A DNA stretch of 64,000 nucleotides from Sphingopyxis sp. LC81 (GTDB taxonomy: Bacteria; Pseudomonadota; Alphaproteobacteria; Sphingomonadales; Sphingomonadaceae): the NCBI RefSeq assembly GCF_000756375.1, contig NZ_JNFD01000036.1, positions 54,346 through 118,345 of the forward strand. The letters run 5' to 3'. Below the pieces are notes generated by a model, which saw only the letters and a program-made list of their open reading frames with translations, was not told where the DNA came from and did not search any database. The first letter of the stretch is position 1. Every line of letters begins with the position of its first letter. This document shows, in pieces, positions 53,358 through 62,887 of the stretch. Both the position numbers and the translations under genes were made by a program.

Positions 53358-54589
53358 GCGGGGGAGACAATATGGAGAGCGCGACCGAAAGGCCGGTGAT
53401 CGCCGCCACGCGCACCACGAAACGCCGCGGACCGCGCCTCAGCCGCGCCGACCGCACCCCGCTCGGCCTCTGGTTCTGGGAAATCGATCGCGTGCTGTTG
53501 CTGCTCGTGTCGATTCTCGTTGCGGTCGGGCTGGTCGCAGTGGCCGCGGCGTCGCCCGTCGCGGCGCAGAAACTGTCGACTTCGACCGCGTCGCTCGACC
53601 CGCTCTATTATTTCTATCGCCAGCTGATGTGGGTGATCGTCGGCGTGCCGGTGATGCTGATGGTGTCGATGCTGCCCAAGCCGCAGGCGCGGCGCTTCGC
53701 CATCTATGGCACGATCGCCTTCCTCGTCCTCCTCTTCCTCGTGCCGCTCGTCGGCACGTCGGTGAACGGTGCGCAGCGATGGATCGGCAGCGGGGTGTTC
53801 CGCCTCCAGCCGTCGGAATTCCTCAAACCCTTCTTCGCCGTGTCGCTCGCGTGGGTGTTGTCGCTGCGGCTGCACGATCAGAGCCTGCCCGTCGTGCCGC
53901 TCGCACTCGCGCTCACCGGCGTCATCGCGCTGCTGCTGATGGGCCAGCCCGATCTGGGGCAAACGGTCATCTTCGTCGCGACCTGGCTGGTGCTGGTGAT
54001 GGTCGCGGGGCTGTCGATGCGCATCCTAGCCGGTTTGGCGGGAGCGGGGGTCGTCGGGCTCGTGCTCGCCTATTTCTTCTATCCCGTCGCGCAGCAGCGC
54101 ATCAACATCTGGCTCTTTGCCGAGGGTGACAGCTTCCAGGTCGACAAGGCGCATGCGACGCTCACCGCGGGCGGGCTGATCGGCACCGGCCCCGGCGCGG
54201 GGCTTGCGAAGTTCCAGCTGCCCGAAGCGCACACCGACTATATCTTCTCGGTCATCGGCGAGGAGTTCGGGATGATCGCGTGCATCGCGATCGCCGTCCT
54301 CTATCTCGCGATCATCGTGCGCGTCCTCGTCCGCCTGCTCGACGAGGAAGACAGCTTCCTGATCCTCGCGGTCGCGGGCCTGATCGCGCAGTTCGGCGGG
54401 CAGGCGGTGATCAACATGGCGGTGAACACGCAGATCTTCCCGTCGAAGGGGATGACGCTGCCGTTCATCAGCTATGGCGGCTCGTCGTTCATCGCTTTGT
54501 CGATCGGCATGGGTTTGCTCTTGTCGCTGACCCGCCGGAACCCCTATGCGGCACGGGTGTCGATGACCCGAAACTGGAACAAGAAATGA
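53354..54589 (+). CDS. ftsW: Divisome peptidoglycan polymerase (SEDS family)
   Basis: 411-residue SEDS glycosyltransferase with ten predicted helices; polymerises lipid II at the septum with FtsI. Typical motifs are PSEFLKPFF, GQPDLGQTVI and late SYGGSSFIALSIGMGLLLSL. A basic cytoplasmic N terminus (TTKRRGPRLSRADR) of about 45 residues precedes the first helix. ATG 53354 overlaps the murD stop (ATGA). Confidence 0.95.
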   Translation: MSGGDNMESATERPVIAATRTTKRRGPRLSRADRTPLGLWFWEIDRVLLLLVSILVAVGLVAVAAASPVAAQKLSTSTASLDPLYYFYRQLMWVIVGVPVMLMVSMLPKPQARRFAIYGTIAFLVLLFLVPLVGTSVNGAQRWIGSGVFRLQPSEFLKPFFAVSLAWVLSLRLHDQSLPVVPLALALTGVIALLLMGQPDLGQTVIFVATWLVLVMVAGLSMRILAGLAGAGVVGLVLAYFFYPVAQQRINIWLFAEGDSFQVDKAHATLTAGGLIGTGPGAGLAKFQLPEAHTDYIFSVIGEEFGMIACIAIAVLYLAIIVRVLVRLLDEEDSFLILAVAGLIAQFGGQAVINMAVNTQIFPSKGMTLPFISYGGSSFIALSIGMGLLLSLTRRNPYAARVSMTRNWNKK

Positions 54590-55770
54590 CCGCAACGCGC
54601 CACTTCCTTCTCGCCGCCGGCGGGACGGGAGGACATATGCTGCCCGCCTACGCTCTCGCGGGCGAACTGATTTCGCGCGGACACCGCGTCGCGCTGGTCA
54701 GCGACGACCGCGGGCTCAAGATTCCGGGCGCGCCCGCCGAGATGGAAACGCACGTCCTGCCCGCGGGCCGGGTATCGGGCGGCCCCGTCGGCTGGCTGAA
54801 GGCCGCACTCGCGATCCGAAAGGGGCGGCGCATGGCGATCGACCTGATCCGCGAGTTCGATCCCGCTGTCGTTGTCGGCTTTGGCGGCTATCCCTCGCTG
54901 CCCAGCCTGCTCGCCGCGGGCGCGATGAAGCGGCCGCGCGTGCTCCATGAGCAGAATGCCGTGCTCGGCCGCGTCAACCGGATGATGGCGCCGCGCGTCG
55001 ATGCGGTGGCGGTCGCCTATCACAACATCCAGCGCTATCCCGCGGGGCATGAGCTGAAGAAGCATATCACCGGCAATCCGGTGCGCGACGAGATCATCGC
55101 GATCCGCGACGACGGCTTCCCGCCGCTGCCCGAAGATGGCATCTTTCGCCTGCTCGTCGTCGGCGGCAGTTTGGGCGCAACGGTGCTCAGCGAAGTCGTG
55201 CCCGCGGCGATCGCGATGCTGCCGCGCGCGTTGCTCGACCGGCTGCAGGTCGTCCAGCAGTGCCGCGAAGACGATATCGAAGCGGTGCGCGCCAAATATG
55301 CCGAGCTGGGCGTCGCCGCCGAATGCGCTTCCTACATCAAGGATTTCCCCGAACGGCTGCGCTGGGCGCATATGGTGATCGCGCGCGCGGGCGCCTCGAC
55401 CGTCGCCGAACTCGCCTGTGCCGGGCGCCCGGCGATCTTCGTGCCCTATCCGCACGCGATGGACGATCATCAGACCTATAATGTCGTCGACCTCGTGGAA
55501 GCGGGCGGGGCGATCGCGTTTCAGCAGCCGGCCTTCACCCCGGCCGAGGTCGCGAAGCATATCCAGCGCATGGCGCTCGAACCCGGCGCGCTCGAAACGG
55601 CGGCCGAGCGTGCGGCGAGCTGCGGGCTTCCCGATGCGACGCGCGATCTTGCCGACCTCGTCGAATCGCTCGTCGCGCCGCCGATGATGGACGTGATCCG
55701 CGTCGGAGCGCCTTCGGGCCAGCGTGCGGCCGCAAGCGGCATGGCCTCCGCCCGCACGGGAGATAAATGA
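54586..55770 (+). CDS. murG: Undecaprenyl-PP-MurNAc-pentapeptide GlcNAc transferase
   Basis: 394-residue GT-B glycosyltransferase on the inner membrane face, converting lipid I to lipid II. The family hallmark is [17 protein letters not shown] near the start; further motifs are [16 protein letters not shown] and [13 protein letters not shown], with the donor-side [13 protein letters not shown]. It is slightly longer than E. coli MurG because of a C-terminal extension ([14 protein letters not shown]). ATG 54586 overlaps the ftsW stop. Confidence 0.97.
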   Translation: MTATRHFLLAAGGTGGHMLPAYALAGELISRGHRVALVSDDRGLKIPGAPAEMETHVLPAGRVSGGPVGWLKAALAIRKGRRMAIDLIREFDPAVVVGFGGYPSLPSLLAAGAMKRPRVLHEQNAVLGRVNRMMAPRVDAVAVAYHNIQRYPAGHELKKHITGNPVRDEIIAIRDDGFPPLPEDGIFRLLVVGGSLGATVLSEVVPAAIAMLPRALLDRLQVVQQCREDDIEAVRAKYAELGVAAECASYIKDFPERLRWAHMVIARAGASTVAELACAGRPAIFVPYPHAMDDHQTYNVVDLVEAGGAIAFQQPAFTPAEVAKHIQRMALEPGALETAAERAASCGLPDATRDLADLVESLVAPPMMDVIRVGAPSGQRAAASGMASARTGDK

Positions 55771-57200
55771 TGCGCGGCGTTGCGACCGACATCGGCACCA
55801 TCCACTTCATCGGCATCGGCGGCATCGGCATGTCGGGGATTGCCGAGGTGATGCACAATCTCGGCTATCAGGTGCAGGGCAGCGACATCGCCGATGGCTA
55901 TGTCATCGAGGGTCTGCGCAAGCGCGGCATCAAGGTCGCGATCGGGCATGAGGCGTCGAACGTCGACGGGGTCGCGGTCGTCGTGACCTCGACCGCGGTC
56001 AAGCGCGGCAACCCCGAAGTCGAGGCGGCGCTCGCCGGGCGCATACCGCTCGTCCGCCGCGCCGAAATGCTCGCCGAGCTCATGCGCCTGAAATCGACCG
56101 TCGCGATCGCGGGCACGCATGGCAAGACGACGACGACCAGCCTCGTCGCGGCGCTGCTCGACGCCGGCGGGATCGACCCGACCGTGATCAACGGCGGCAT
56201 CATCAACAATTATGGCTCGAACGCGCGCCTCGGCGCCAGCGACTGGATGGTCGTCGAGGCCGACGAGAGCGACGGCAGCTTCCTGCGCCTCGACGGCACG
56301 ATCGCGGTCGTCACCAACATCGATCCCGAACATCTCGACCATTATGGCAGCTTCGACGCGATCAAGGACGCCTTCGTCGAATTTATCGAGAACGTGCCCT
56401 TCTATGGTGCCGCGATGCTCTGCCTCGACCATCCCGAGGTGCAGGCGATCATCCCGCGCATCCGCGACCGCCGCATCATCACCTATGGCTTTTCGGCGCA
56501 AGCGGACGTGCGCGGCACCAATGTTGTGCCTGGCCCCGACGGCAACCGCTTCGACGTCGTCGTGCGCGACCGCGACGGGAACAGCCGGACGATCGAGGGC
56601 ATTCATTTGCCGATGTCGGGCCGCCACAATGTCCAGAACTCGCTGGCGGCGATTGCGGTCGCGCTCCACATGGGTGTTTCGGACGACAAGATCGTGTCGG
56701 GCTTCCACGGCTTTGCCGGGGTCAAGCGCCGCTTCACCAAGGTCGGCGAGATTGCGGCGGGCGAGGGCATCGTCACAGTGATCGACGATTACGCGCACCA
56801 TCCGGTCGAAATCCGCGCTGTCCTCTCGGCTGCGCGCGAGGGCGTCGGCGCGGGCCGCGTCGTCGCCGTCGTCCAGCCGCACCGCTTCACGCGCCTGCGC
56901 GACCATATGGACGATTTCCAGCAGGCGTTTAACGACGCCGATATCGTGCTCGCGCTGCCCGTCTATGCCGCCGGCGAAAGCCCGATCGACGGTGTGTCGT
57001 CAGATACGCTCGTCGCGGGGCTGCGCGATCGCGGGCATCGTCAGGCGAATGTCGTCGCCGACGCCGGCGCGCTCGCATCCGCCATCGCTGCGAGCATCGC
57101 CGCGGGTGACCTCGGCGCGGGCGACAAGATCATCTGCCTCGGCGCGGGTGACATCACCAAGATGGCGGCGGGCCTCGCCGCTGCGGTGGAGGGGGCATGA
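55767..57200 (+). CDS. murC: UDP-N-acetylmuramate:L-alanine ligase
   Basis: 477-residue ligase starting the peptide stem. N-terminal [17 protein letters not shown], the P-loop [20 protein letters not shown] and [13 protein letters not shown] are standard. It is the genuine MurC, in contrast to the paralogue at 34.6-36.0 kb, whose loop differs. Two ATG codons (55767 and 55770) are adjacent; the second has the better SD spacing from GGGAG, so one residue is uncertain. Confidence 0.97.
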   Translation: MMRGVATDIGTIHFIGIGGIGMSGIAEVMHNLGYQVQGSDIADGYVIEGLRKRGIKVAIGHEASNVDGVAVVVTSTAVKRGNPEVEAALAGRIPLVRRAEMLAELMRLKSTVAIAGTHGKTTTTSLVAALLDAGGIDPTVINGGIINNYGSNARLGASDWMVVEADESDGSFLRLDGTIAVVTNIDPEHLDHYGSFDAIKDAFVEFIENVPFYGAAMLCLDHPEVQAIIPRIRDRRIITYGFSAQADVRGTNVVPGPDGNRFDVVVRDRDGNSRTIEGIHLPMSGRHNVQNSLAAIAVALHMGVSDDKIVSGFHGFAGVKRRFTKVGEIAAGEGIVTVIDDYAHHPVEIRAVLSAAREGVGAGRVVAVVQPHRFTRLRDHMDDFQQAFNDADIVLALPVYAAGESPIDGVSSDTLVAGLRDRGHRQANVVADAGALASAIAASIAAGDLGAGDKIICLGAGDITKMAAGLAAAVEGA

Positions 57201-58096
57201 GCGCCGTCGCAACCCTTCCCACGGTGCGCGGCAAGCTGACGGCCAAGGCGCCGCTCGCGCCGCTCGTCTGGTTCAAGTCGGGCGGCCCCGCCGACTGGCT
57301 GTTCGAGCCCAGGGACGCCGACGACCTCGCCGATTTCCTGCGCGATCTCGATCCCGCCGTTCCGGTAATGGCGCTCGGGCTCGGATCGAATCTCATCGTC
57401 CGCGACGGCGGCTTTCCGGGTGTCGTCGTCCGGCTCGGCAAAGCGTTCGCCAAGGTCGAAGCGCTCGACGCCACGACGCTGCGTTGCGGCGGCGGTGCTT
57501 CTGGCATTCTCGTTTCCTCGACCGCTCGCGATGCGGGCATCGCCGGGATGGAATTCCTGCGCTCGATCCCCGGCACCGTCGGCGGCTTCGTGCGCATGAA
57601 CGGCGGTGCCTATGGCGGCGAGGTCAAGGATATCCTGATCGACTGCGACGTCGTGCTGCGTTCGGGCGAGCAGAAGACGCTGCCGCTCGCGGACCTCGGC
57701 TATACCTATCGCCACAGCGAATTGCCTGAAGGCGCGGTCGTGACCGGTGCGACCTTTCGCGGCCAGCACGGCGAACCCGCCGCCATTCAGGCCGAAATGG
57801 ACCGCATCTCGGCGAGCCGCGAAGCCTCGCAGCCGCTGCGCTCGAAGACCGGCGGTTCGACCTTCAAGAACCCCGACGGGCACAAGGCTTGGCAGCTCGT
57901 CGACGACGCGGGCTGCCGCGGTTTCGCGGTCGGCGGCGCGCAGGTCAGCGAGAAGCACACCAATTTCCTCATCAACACGGGTGAGGCCACGAGCGCCGAT
58001 ATCGAGGCGTTGGGCGAGGAAGTCCGCCGCCGCGTGAAGGACAAGAGCGGCGTCGAACTGCAATGGGAGATACAGCGCGTGGGAGTGGCGAAGTGA
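57197..58096 (+). CDS. murB: UDP-N-acetylenolpyruvoylglucosamine reductase
   Basis: 299-residue FAD enzyme reducing UDP-GlcNAc-enolpyruvate to UDP-MurNAc. FAD-binding motifs [12 protein letters not shown] and [19 protein letters not shown] are present, with the catalytic Ser in [19 protein letters not shown] 57197 overlaps the murC stop. Normal length for the short (type II-like) form. Confidence 0.97.
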   Translation: MSAVATLPTVRGKLTAKAPLAPLVWFKSGGPADWLFEPRDADDLADFLRDLDPAVPVMALGLGSNLIVRDGGFPGVVVRLGKAFAKVEALDATTLRCGGGASGILVSSTARDAGIAGMEFLRSIPGTVGGFVRMNGGAYGGEVKDILIDCDVVLRSGEQKTLPLADLGYTYRHSELPEGAVVTGATFRGQHGEPAAIQAEMDRISASREASQPLRSKTGGSTFKNPDGHKAWQLVDDAGCRGFAVGGAQVSEKHTNFLINTGEATSADIEALGEEVRRRVKDKSGVELQWEIQRVGVAK

Positions 58097-59019
58097 GCCG
58101 GGGTCCGTGGCATGTCGCCGTCCTGATGGGCGGCTGGTCGGCCGAGCGCGAGGTGTCGCTGATGAGCGGCAACGGCGTTGCCGACGCGCTGGAGTCGCGC
58201 GGGCATAAGGTCACGCGCATCGACATGGACCGCGACGTCGCTTTGCGCCTCGCCGAGGCGAAGCCCGACGTTGTGTTCAACGCGCTCCACGGCGTTCCGG
58301 GTGAAGACGGCACCGTGCAGGGCATGCTCGACCTGATGGGTCTCAGATATACCCACAGCGGTCTCGTCACCTCGGTGATCGCGATCGACAAGGAATTGAC
58401 GAAGCAGGCGCTGGTGCCGCATGGTATTCCCATGCCGACGGGGACGATGGTCGACAGCGAAAGCCTCTTTACAGTCGACCCCTTGCCGCGCCCCTATGTG
58501 CTGAAGCCCGTCAACGAGGGCTCGTCGGTCGGCGTCGCGATCGTCAAGGACGACAGCAATTACGGCAACCCGATCGCGCGCGAAGCCGTAGGGCCTTGGC
58601 AGGAATTCGACCGGTTGCTCGCCGAGCCCTTTATCAAGGGCCGCGAACTGACCGTCGCGGTGCTCGCCGATCAGGCGCTCGCGGTCACCGAACTGCGCGT
58701 CAAATCGGGCTTCTACGACTATGACGCCAAATATACCGACGGGCTGACCGAACATGTCTGCCCCGCCGACGTGCCCGACGACGTTGCGCAGCGGATGAAG
58801 GATCTGGCACTGCAATCGCACCGGCTGCTCGGCTGCAAGGGCGCCTCGCGCTCCGATTTCCGCTGGGACGACGAACATGGTCTCGCGGGCATCTTCCTGC
58901 TCGAGGTCAACACCCAGCCGGGAATGACGGCGCTCAGCCTCGTGCCTGAACAGGGGCGCGCCGTCGGCATGGATTATGCCGAACTCGTCGAACGCATCGT
59001 GGGGGAAGCGTTATCATGA
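58093..59019 (+). CDS. ddl: D-alanine:D-alanine ligase
   Basis: 308-residue ATP-grasp ligase making the dipeptide used by MurF. Motifs: VLMGGWSAEREVSLMSG, FNALHGVPGEDGTVQG, YVLKPVNEGSSVGVAI and the metal-binding LLEVNTQPGMT. The GTG at 58093 overlaps the murB stop (GTGA). Product supplies the D-Ala-D-Ala terminus crosslinked by FtsI. Confidence 0.97.
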   Translation: MSRGPWHVAVLMGGWSAEREVSLMSGNGVADALESRGHKVTRIDMDRDVALRLAEAKPDVVFNALHGVPGEDGTVQGMLDLMGLRYTHSGLVTSVIAIDKELTKQALVPHGIPMPTGTMVDSESLFTVDPLPRPYVLKPVNEGSSVGVAIVKDDSNYGNPIAREAVGPWQEFDRLLAEPFIKGRELTVAVLADQALAVTELRVKSGFYDYDAKYTDGLTEHVCPADVPDDVAQRMKDLALQSHRLLGCKGASRSDFRWDDEHGLAGIFLLEVNTQPGMTALSLVPEQGRAVGMDYAELVERIVGEALS

Positions 59020-59954
59020 GCAAGACACAGATCAAGCGTGGGAAGGCGCCGCCGCGCCGACCGGCGCGCGCGCCGAAGAAGCGGCGGAAGGTCCAGACAT
59101 CGCGCCTCAACGCGATCATCAACGCGCTGCCGATCAGCCCGCAGCGGCTGCAGAAGGTCGCGAACTGGACGATCGGTCTCAGCCTGTGCGCCGTCGTCGC
59201 GATCGGTGCGCATGCCACCGGCGTCACCGCGAAGATTCACGAGGAATATGCGCAGGCCGTCGGCCGCGCGGGTTTTCAGGTGAAGAAGGTCGAGGTGGTC
59301 GGTGCCGACCGCATCGACCGGCTCAAAGTCTATGACATCGCGCTCGCGCAGAAGGACCGCTCGATGGCGGCGGTCGACCTCGAGGACGTGCGCGGCGACC
59401 TGATGCGCTATGGCTGGATCAAGGATGCGCGCGTGTCGCGGCGCCTGCCCGACACGCTCGTCGTCGACATCGTCGAGCGCACCCCGGCGGCGATCTGGCA
59501 GCATAACAACCGCCTGTCGCTGATCGACGAAAAGGGCGTCGTGCTCGAACCCGTCACCGTCGCGACGATGCCCGACCTGCCGCTCGTCATCGGACCGAAG
59601 GCGAACCAGCGCTCGCAGGACCTCGACCGCTTGCTGACCGAGGCGAGCAGCCTCAAGGAATTGCTCGCGGGTGCGACGTGGGTCGGCAACCGCCGCTGGG
59701 ACCTGCGTTTCCGCAGCGGCGAGACGCTGTCGCTTCCCGAAGGCGAAGCCGAAGCCAAGGCGGCGCTCGCCAAATTCGCGCATATGGACGGCGCCAACCG
59801 CCTGCTCGGGCGCGGCATATTGCGCTTCGACATGCGCGACCCCGCGCGCTTCGTGCTGCGCCTGCCGCACGAAGGGCAGGTGGCGCCCGCGAAGCTCGAC
59901 GATGCGCGCGCCGTGGTCGATGCGGTCGCCCAAGCCTCGGCGGAGAAGGGGTAA
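59016..59954 (+). CDS. ftsQ: Cell division protein FtsQ
   Basis: 312-residue divisome protein with a basic cytoplasmic tail (PPRRPARAPKKRRKVQTS), one membrane helix (IGLSLCAVVAIGAHATG, about residues 55-71), a POTRA domain (FQVKKVEVVGADRID, about residues 87-155) and a beta domain. It joins FtsL/FtsB and links to later divisome proteins. ATG 59016 overlaps the ddl stop. Confidence 0.93.
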   Translation: MSKTQIKRGKAPPRRPARAPKKRRKVQTSRLNAIINALPISPQRLQKVANWTIGLSLCAVVAIGAHATGVTAKIHEEYAQAVGRAGFQVKKVEVVGADRIDRLKVYDIALAQKDRSMAAVDLEDVRGDLMRYGWIKDARVSRRLPDTLVVDIVERTPAAIWQHNNRLSLIDEKGVVLEPVTVATMPDLPLVIGPKANQRSQDLDRLLTEASSLKELLAGATWVGNRRWDLRFRSGETLSLPEGEAEAKAALAKFAHMDGANRLLGRGILRFDMRDPARFVLRLPHEGQVAPAKLDDARAVVDAVAQASAEKG

Positions 59955-59957
59955 GCC

Positions 59958-61214
59958 ATGGCGCCGCCGCGCATCGAAAAGATCATCACCGCGCTCGATG
60001 TCGGGTCGTGGAAGGTCTGCGCGCTGATCGCGGGGCAGACCGCCGACGGCCAGCTGCACGTGCTCGGCACCGGCCAGCGCGAGAGCCGCGGGGTCCAGCG
60101 CGGCTATGTCGCCGACATGGAACAGACCGAGCATATCGTGCGCGAGGCGATCGAACAGGCCGAACGCATCGCGGGGCTCAACATCGACGATGTCTGGGTC
60201 AGCTTCTCGGCTGGCGGGCTTTTGAGCGACGTCGCGCCGATCGAAAGCGAACTCGGCGGCCACCGCATCGAACAGGAGGATATCGACGACCTGCTTGCCG
60301 CGGGCCGCGCCGGTATCGACCCCGAAGGCCGCATGATCCTCCACGCGCAGCCCGCGCTCTATACGCTCGACGGGCTCAACGGCGTGAAGAACCCGATCGG
60401 GCTCCACGCCGACCGGCTGGGCGTCGATATCCACATCATCATGGCCGACGGCGCGCCGGTGCGGAACCTAGAGGCCGCGGTCCGCCAGGCGCATCTCGAC
60501 GTCAACGCCGTCGCGGCCTCGCCGATCGCGGCGGGGCTCGCCTGCCTCTCGGACGAGGAGCGCGACCTTGGCGTCGCGCTCGTCGAACTCGGCGCGGCGG
60601 TGACGACGGTGTCGCTCTATGCTGGCGGCATGCTCGTCGAAATGGTGTCGCTGCCCTTCGGCGCCAGCGACATCACCGACGACATCGCCTCGGCCTTTGG
60701 CATTCGCCGCAGCCAGGCGCAGCGGCTGCAGAGCTTCTACGGTTCGGCCTCGGCCAGCCCGCGCGACAATAATGAGATCATCGAGCTGGAGCCCGGCGCC
60801 CCGACGAACGGCGACTCCCCGCGCATCACGCGTGCGCAATTGGTGTCGGTGATCCGCCAGCGGCTCGACGCGATGATGGGCGAGATCGGCCGGACGCTCA
60901 AAGACCTGCATTTCGTCGGTCCGATCGGGCGTCAGGTCGTACTTGTCGGCGGCGGCGCCGACCTGAAAGGCATCGCCGACTACACGCAAAGCGCGCTCGG
61001 GCGTGCCGCGCGCGTCGGGCGACCGCGCGGCTTGCACGGACTGCCCGATGCGCATAGTGGCCCCGCTTTCGCGACGCTCGCAGGTCTGGTTCTCTATGCC
61101 GCATCGGACCCCGTCGATCTTCGCGACCTGCCGATGATGGCACAGGATGTGTACAAGCCGGCGGGGACTTCGATCCTTCATCGTCTCATGGCGGCACTTA
61201 AGAGCAGTTTTTGA
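59958..61214 (+). CDS. ftsA: Cell division protein FtsA
   Basis: 418-residue actin-like ATPase that tethers FtsZ to the membrane. The N terminus runs EKIITALDVGSWKVCALIAG and the nucleotide-binding motifs ALVELGAAVTTVSLYAGG and VVLVGGGADLKGI are visible; the C-terminal amphipathic helix SILHRLMAALKSSF is the membrane anchor. The start lies three bases after the ftsQ stop, so coupling is likely. Confidence 0.96.
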   Translation: MAPPRIEKIITALDVGSWKVCALIAGQTADGQLHVLGTGQRESRGVQRGYVADMEQTEHIVREAIEQAERIAGLNIDDVWVSFSAGGLLSDVAPIESELGGHRIEQEDIDDLLAAGRAGIDPEGRMILHAQPALYTLDGLNGVKNPIGLHADRLGVDIHIIMADGAPVRNLEAAVRQAHLDVNAVAASPIAAGLACLSDEERDLGVALVELGAAVTTVSLYAGGMLVEMVSLPFGASDITDDIASAFGIRRSQAQRLQSFYGSASASPRDNNEIIELEPGAPTNGDSPRITRAQLVSVIRQRLDAMMGEIGRTLKDLHFVGPIGRQVVLVGGGADLKGIADYTQSALGRAARVGRPRGLHGLPDAHSGPAFATLAGLVLYAASDPVDLRDLPMMAQDVYKPAGTSILHRLMAALKSSF

Positions 61215-61285
61215 ATGATACGCGACGAAAAGGTTAATTTTTTGGGTGATTCCCACGTCACAATAGTGCAATGCGGGTGCAGAAA

Positions 61286-61311
61286 ACCGGGCGGATGGAC
61301 ACCCGCCCGGT
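61286..61311 (+). promoter_or_regulatory. Hairpin in the ftsZ leader
   Basis: ACCGGGCGG (61286-61294) and CCGCCCGGT (61303-61311) form a nine-base-pair stem with an eight-base loop, 55 nt ahead of the ftsZ start. The 152-bp gap between ftsA and ftsZ also has an A/T-rich patch (61231-61243) that may hold a promoter. I did not find a convincing -35/-10 pair. Confidence 0.5.
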
Positions 61312-61366
61312 CGGGTCGCAAGGTTGGGGAAGCGGCACCTGTCCGCCGCTGCAGGGAGACTTTTTG

Positions 61367-62827
61367 ATGAGCATCAATATTGGCCCGCCGCAGGTCGACG
61401 AGCTGAAGCCGCGCATCGCGGTGATCGGCGTCGGCGGCGCGGGCGGCAATGCCATCGCAAACATGATCGCCGCACGTGTCGAGGGCGTCGATTTCATCGT
61501 CGCCAACACCGACGCGCAGGCGCTCAACGCTTCGCCGGCCGAACGGCGCATCCAGCTGGGGACGCAGATCACCCAGGGGCTGGGCGCGGGTTCGCGGCCC
61601 GAGGTCGGCCGTGCGGCCGCCGAGGAAAGCATCATCCAGGTCGAAGAGGCGCTGAACGGCGCGCATATGTGCTTCGTCGCGGCGGGCATGGGCGGGGGCA
61701 CCGGCACCGGTGCGGCGCCCGTGATCGCCAAGGCGGCGCGCGACCGCGGCATCCTGACCGTCGGCGTCGTGACCAAGCCCTTCACCTTCGAAGGCGCGCG
61801 CCGCATGCGTTCGGCGGACTCGGGCATTGCCGAGCTGCAGGATCATGTCGACACGCTGATCGTCATTCCGAACCAGAACCTGTTCCTGGTCGCCAACCCC
61901 AACACGACCTTCAAAGAAGCCTTCACCATGGCGGATGAAGTGCTCCAGCAGGGCGTGCGCGGCATCACCGACCTGATGGTCATGCCCGGCCTGATCAACC
62001 TCGACTTCGCCGACGTGCGCAGCGTGATGCGCGAAATGGGCAAGGCGATGATGGGCACCGGCGAAGCCGAAGGCGACGGCCGCGCATTGGAAGCCGCGCA
62101 AAAGGCGATCGCCAACCCGCTGCTCGACGGCGTGTCGATGGCGGGCGCAAAGGGCGTCATCATCTCGATCACCGGCGGCGAGGACATGCGCCTGATGGAA
62201 GTCGACGAAGCCGCGAACCATATCCGCGAGCTGGTCGATCCCGACGCCAACATCATCTGGGGCAGCGCGTTCAACGACAACCTCGACGGCAAGATCCGCG
62301 TGTCGGTCGTCGCCACCGGCATCGACAGCAACGGCGAAACGGCGGCGCAGGCATCGCCCGCGACGCGCAGCTTCTCCTTCGCTCCCGCGCGCGCAGCGGC
62401 TCCCGCGCCGGTGGTCGAAGAGACGGTCGAGCCGGCGGTTCAGGAAGAAGTCCTCTCCGAGGCAGCGTCGGTGGAAGACGCGGATCCGGCCCCCGGCTTC
62501 TCGCTGGGCGACACGGCCGAGCGCGATGCTCCGGCAGCCGTTGCCGAAGAAGAGCCGATGGAATTGTCGCAGGTCGCCGCGAGCTATGACGATACCGCCG
62601 ACGAACTCGTGCTCGACGCGCCCGAAGCGCCGGCCGAATATCGCGCGGCACCTGCCGCGGATCCGACGCCGGCGGACGAATCGCCCGCGCGGTCGGTCGG
62701 TGGCGGAACCTTGTTCGAGCGCATGTCGCGCTTGTCGCGCGGGGCTTCGGCGCCCGATAGCGATGATAGCGGCAAGGAGGACGGAGTCGATATTCCGCGC
62801 TTCCTCGGGCGGCAAAACAACCAGTAA
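61367..62827 (+). CDS. ftsZ: Cell division GTPase FtsZ
   Basis: 486-residue tubulin-like GTPase forming the Z ring. The N terminus [20 protein letters not shown], the tubulin signature GGGTGTG (residues 109-115) and [11 protein letters not shown] are present. The globular part ends near residue 320. A long disordered Ala/Pro/Glu linker follows and ends in the FtsA-binding C-terminal peptide [15 protein letters not shown] 61367 has AGGGAG 8 nt ahead; an upstream frame from 61271 is not conserved. Separate leader suggests its own regulation at the end of the dcw cluster. Confidence 0.98.
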   Translation: MSINIGPPQVDELKPRIAVIGVGGAGGNAIANMIAARVEGVDFIVANTDAQALNASPAERRIQLGTQITQGLGAGSRPEVGRAAAEESIIQVEEALNGAHMCFVAAGMGGGTGTGAAPVIAKAARDRGILTVGVVTKPFTFEGARRMRSADSGIAELQDHVDTLIVIPNQNLFLVANPNTTFKEAFTMADEVLQQGVRGITDLMVMPGLINLDFADVRSVMREMGKAMMGTGEAEGDGRALEAAQKAIANPLLDGVSMAGAKGVIISITGGEDMRLMEVDEAANHIRELVDPDANIIWGSAFNDNLDGKIRVSVVATGIDSNGETAAQASPATRSFSFAPARAAAPAPVVEETVEPAVQEEVLSEAASVEDADPAPGFSLGDTAERDAPAAVAEEEPMELSQVAASYDDTADELVLDAPEAPAEYRAAPAADPTPADESPARSVGGGTLFERMSRLSRGASAPDSDDSGKEDGVDIPRFLGRQNNQ

Positions 62828-62845
62828 CAGGGCTATCGAGGGGCC

Positions 62846-62865
62846 GCCCGCCGGGCACGGCGGGC
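62846..62865 (+). terminator. Hairpin after ftsZ
   Basis: GCCCGCCG (62846-62853), GGCA loop, CGGCGGGC (62858-62865): eight perfect base pairs, 19 nt after the ftsZ stop. No U run follows, so it may attenuate, stabilise the mRNA end or terminate with Rho. Confidence 0.5.
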
Positions 62866-62887
62866 CGGAAATCGGGATGAGTTGCCC

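Noticed and set aside
61271..61366. 32-residue upstream extension of ftsZ
   Set aside because: The segment lacks FtsZ features and contains the leader hairpin; ATG 61367 has a proper SD.
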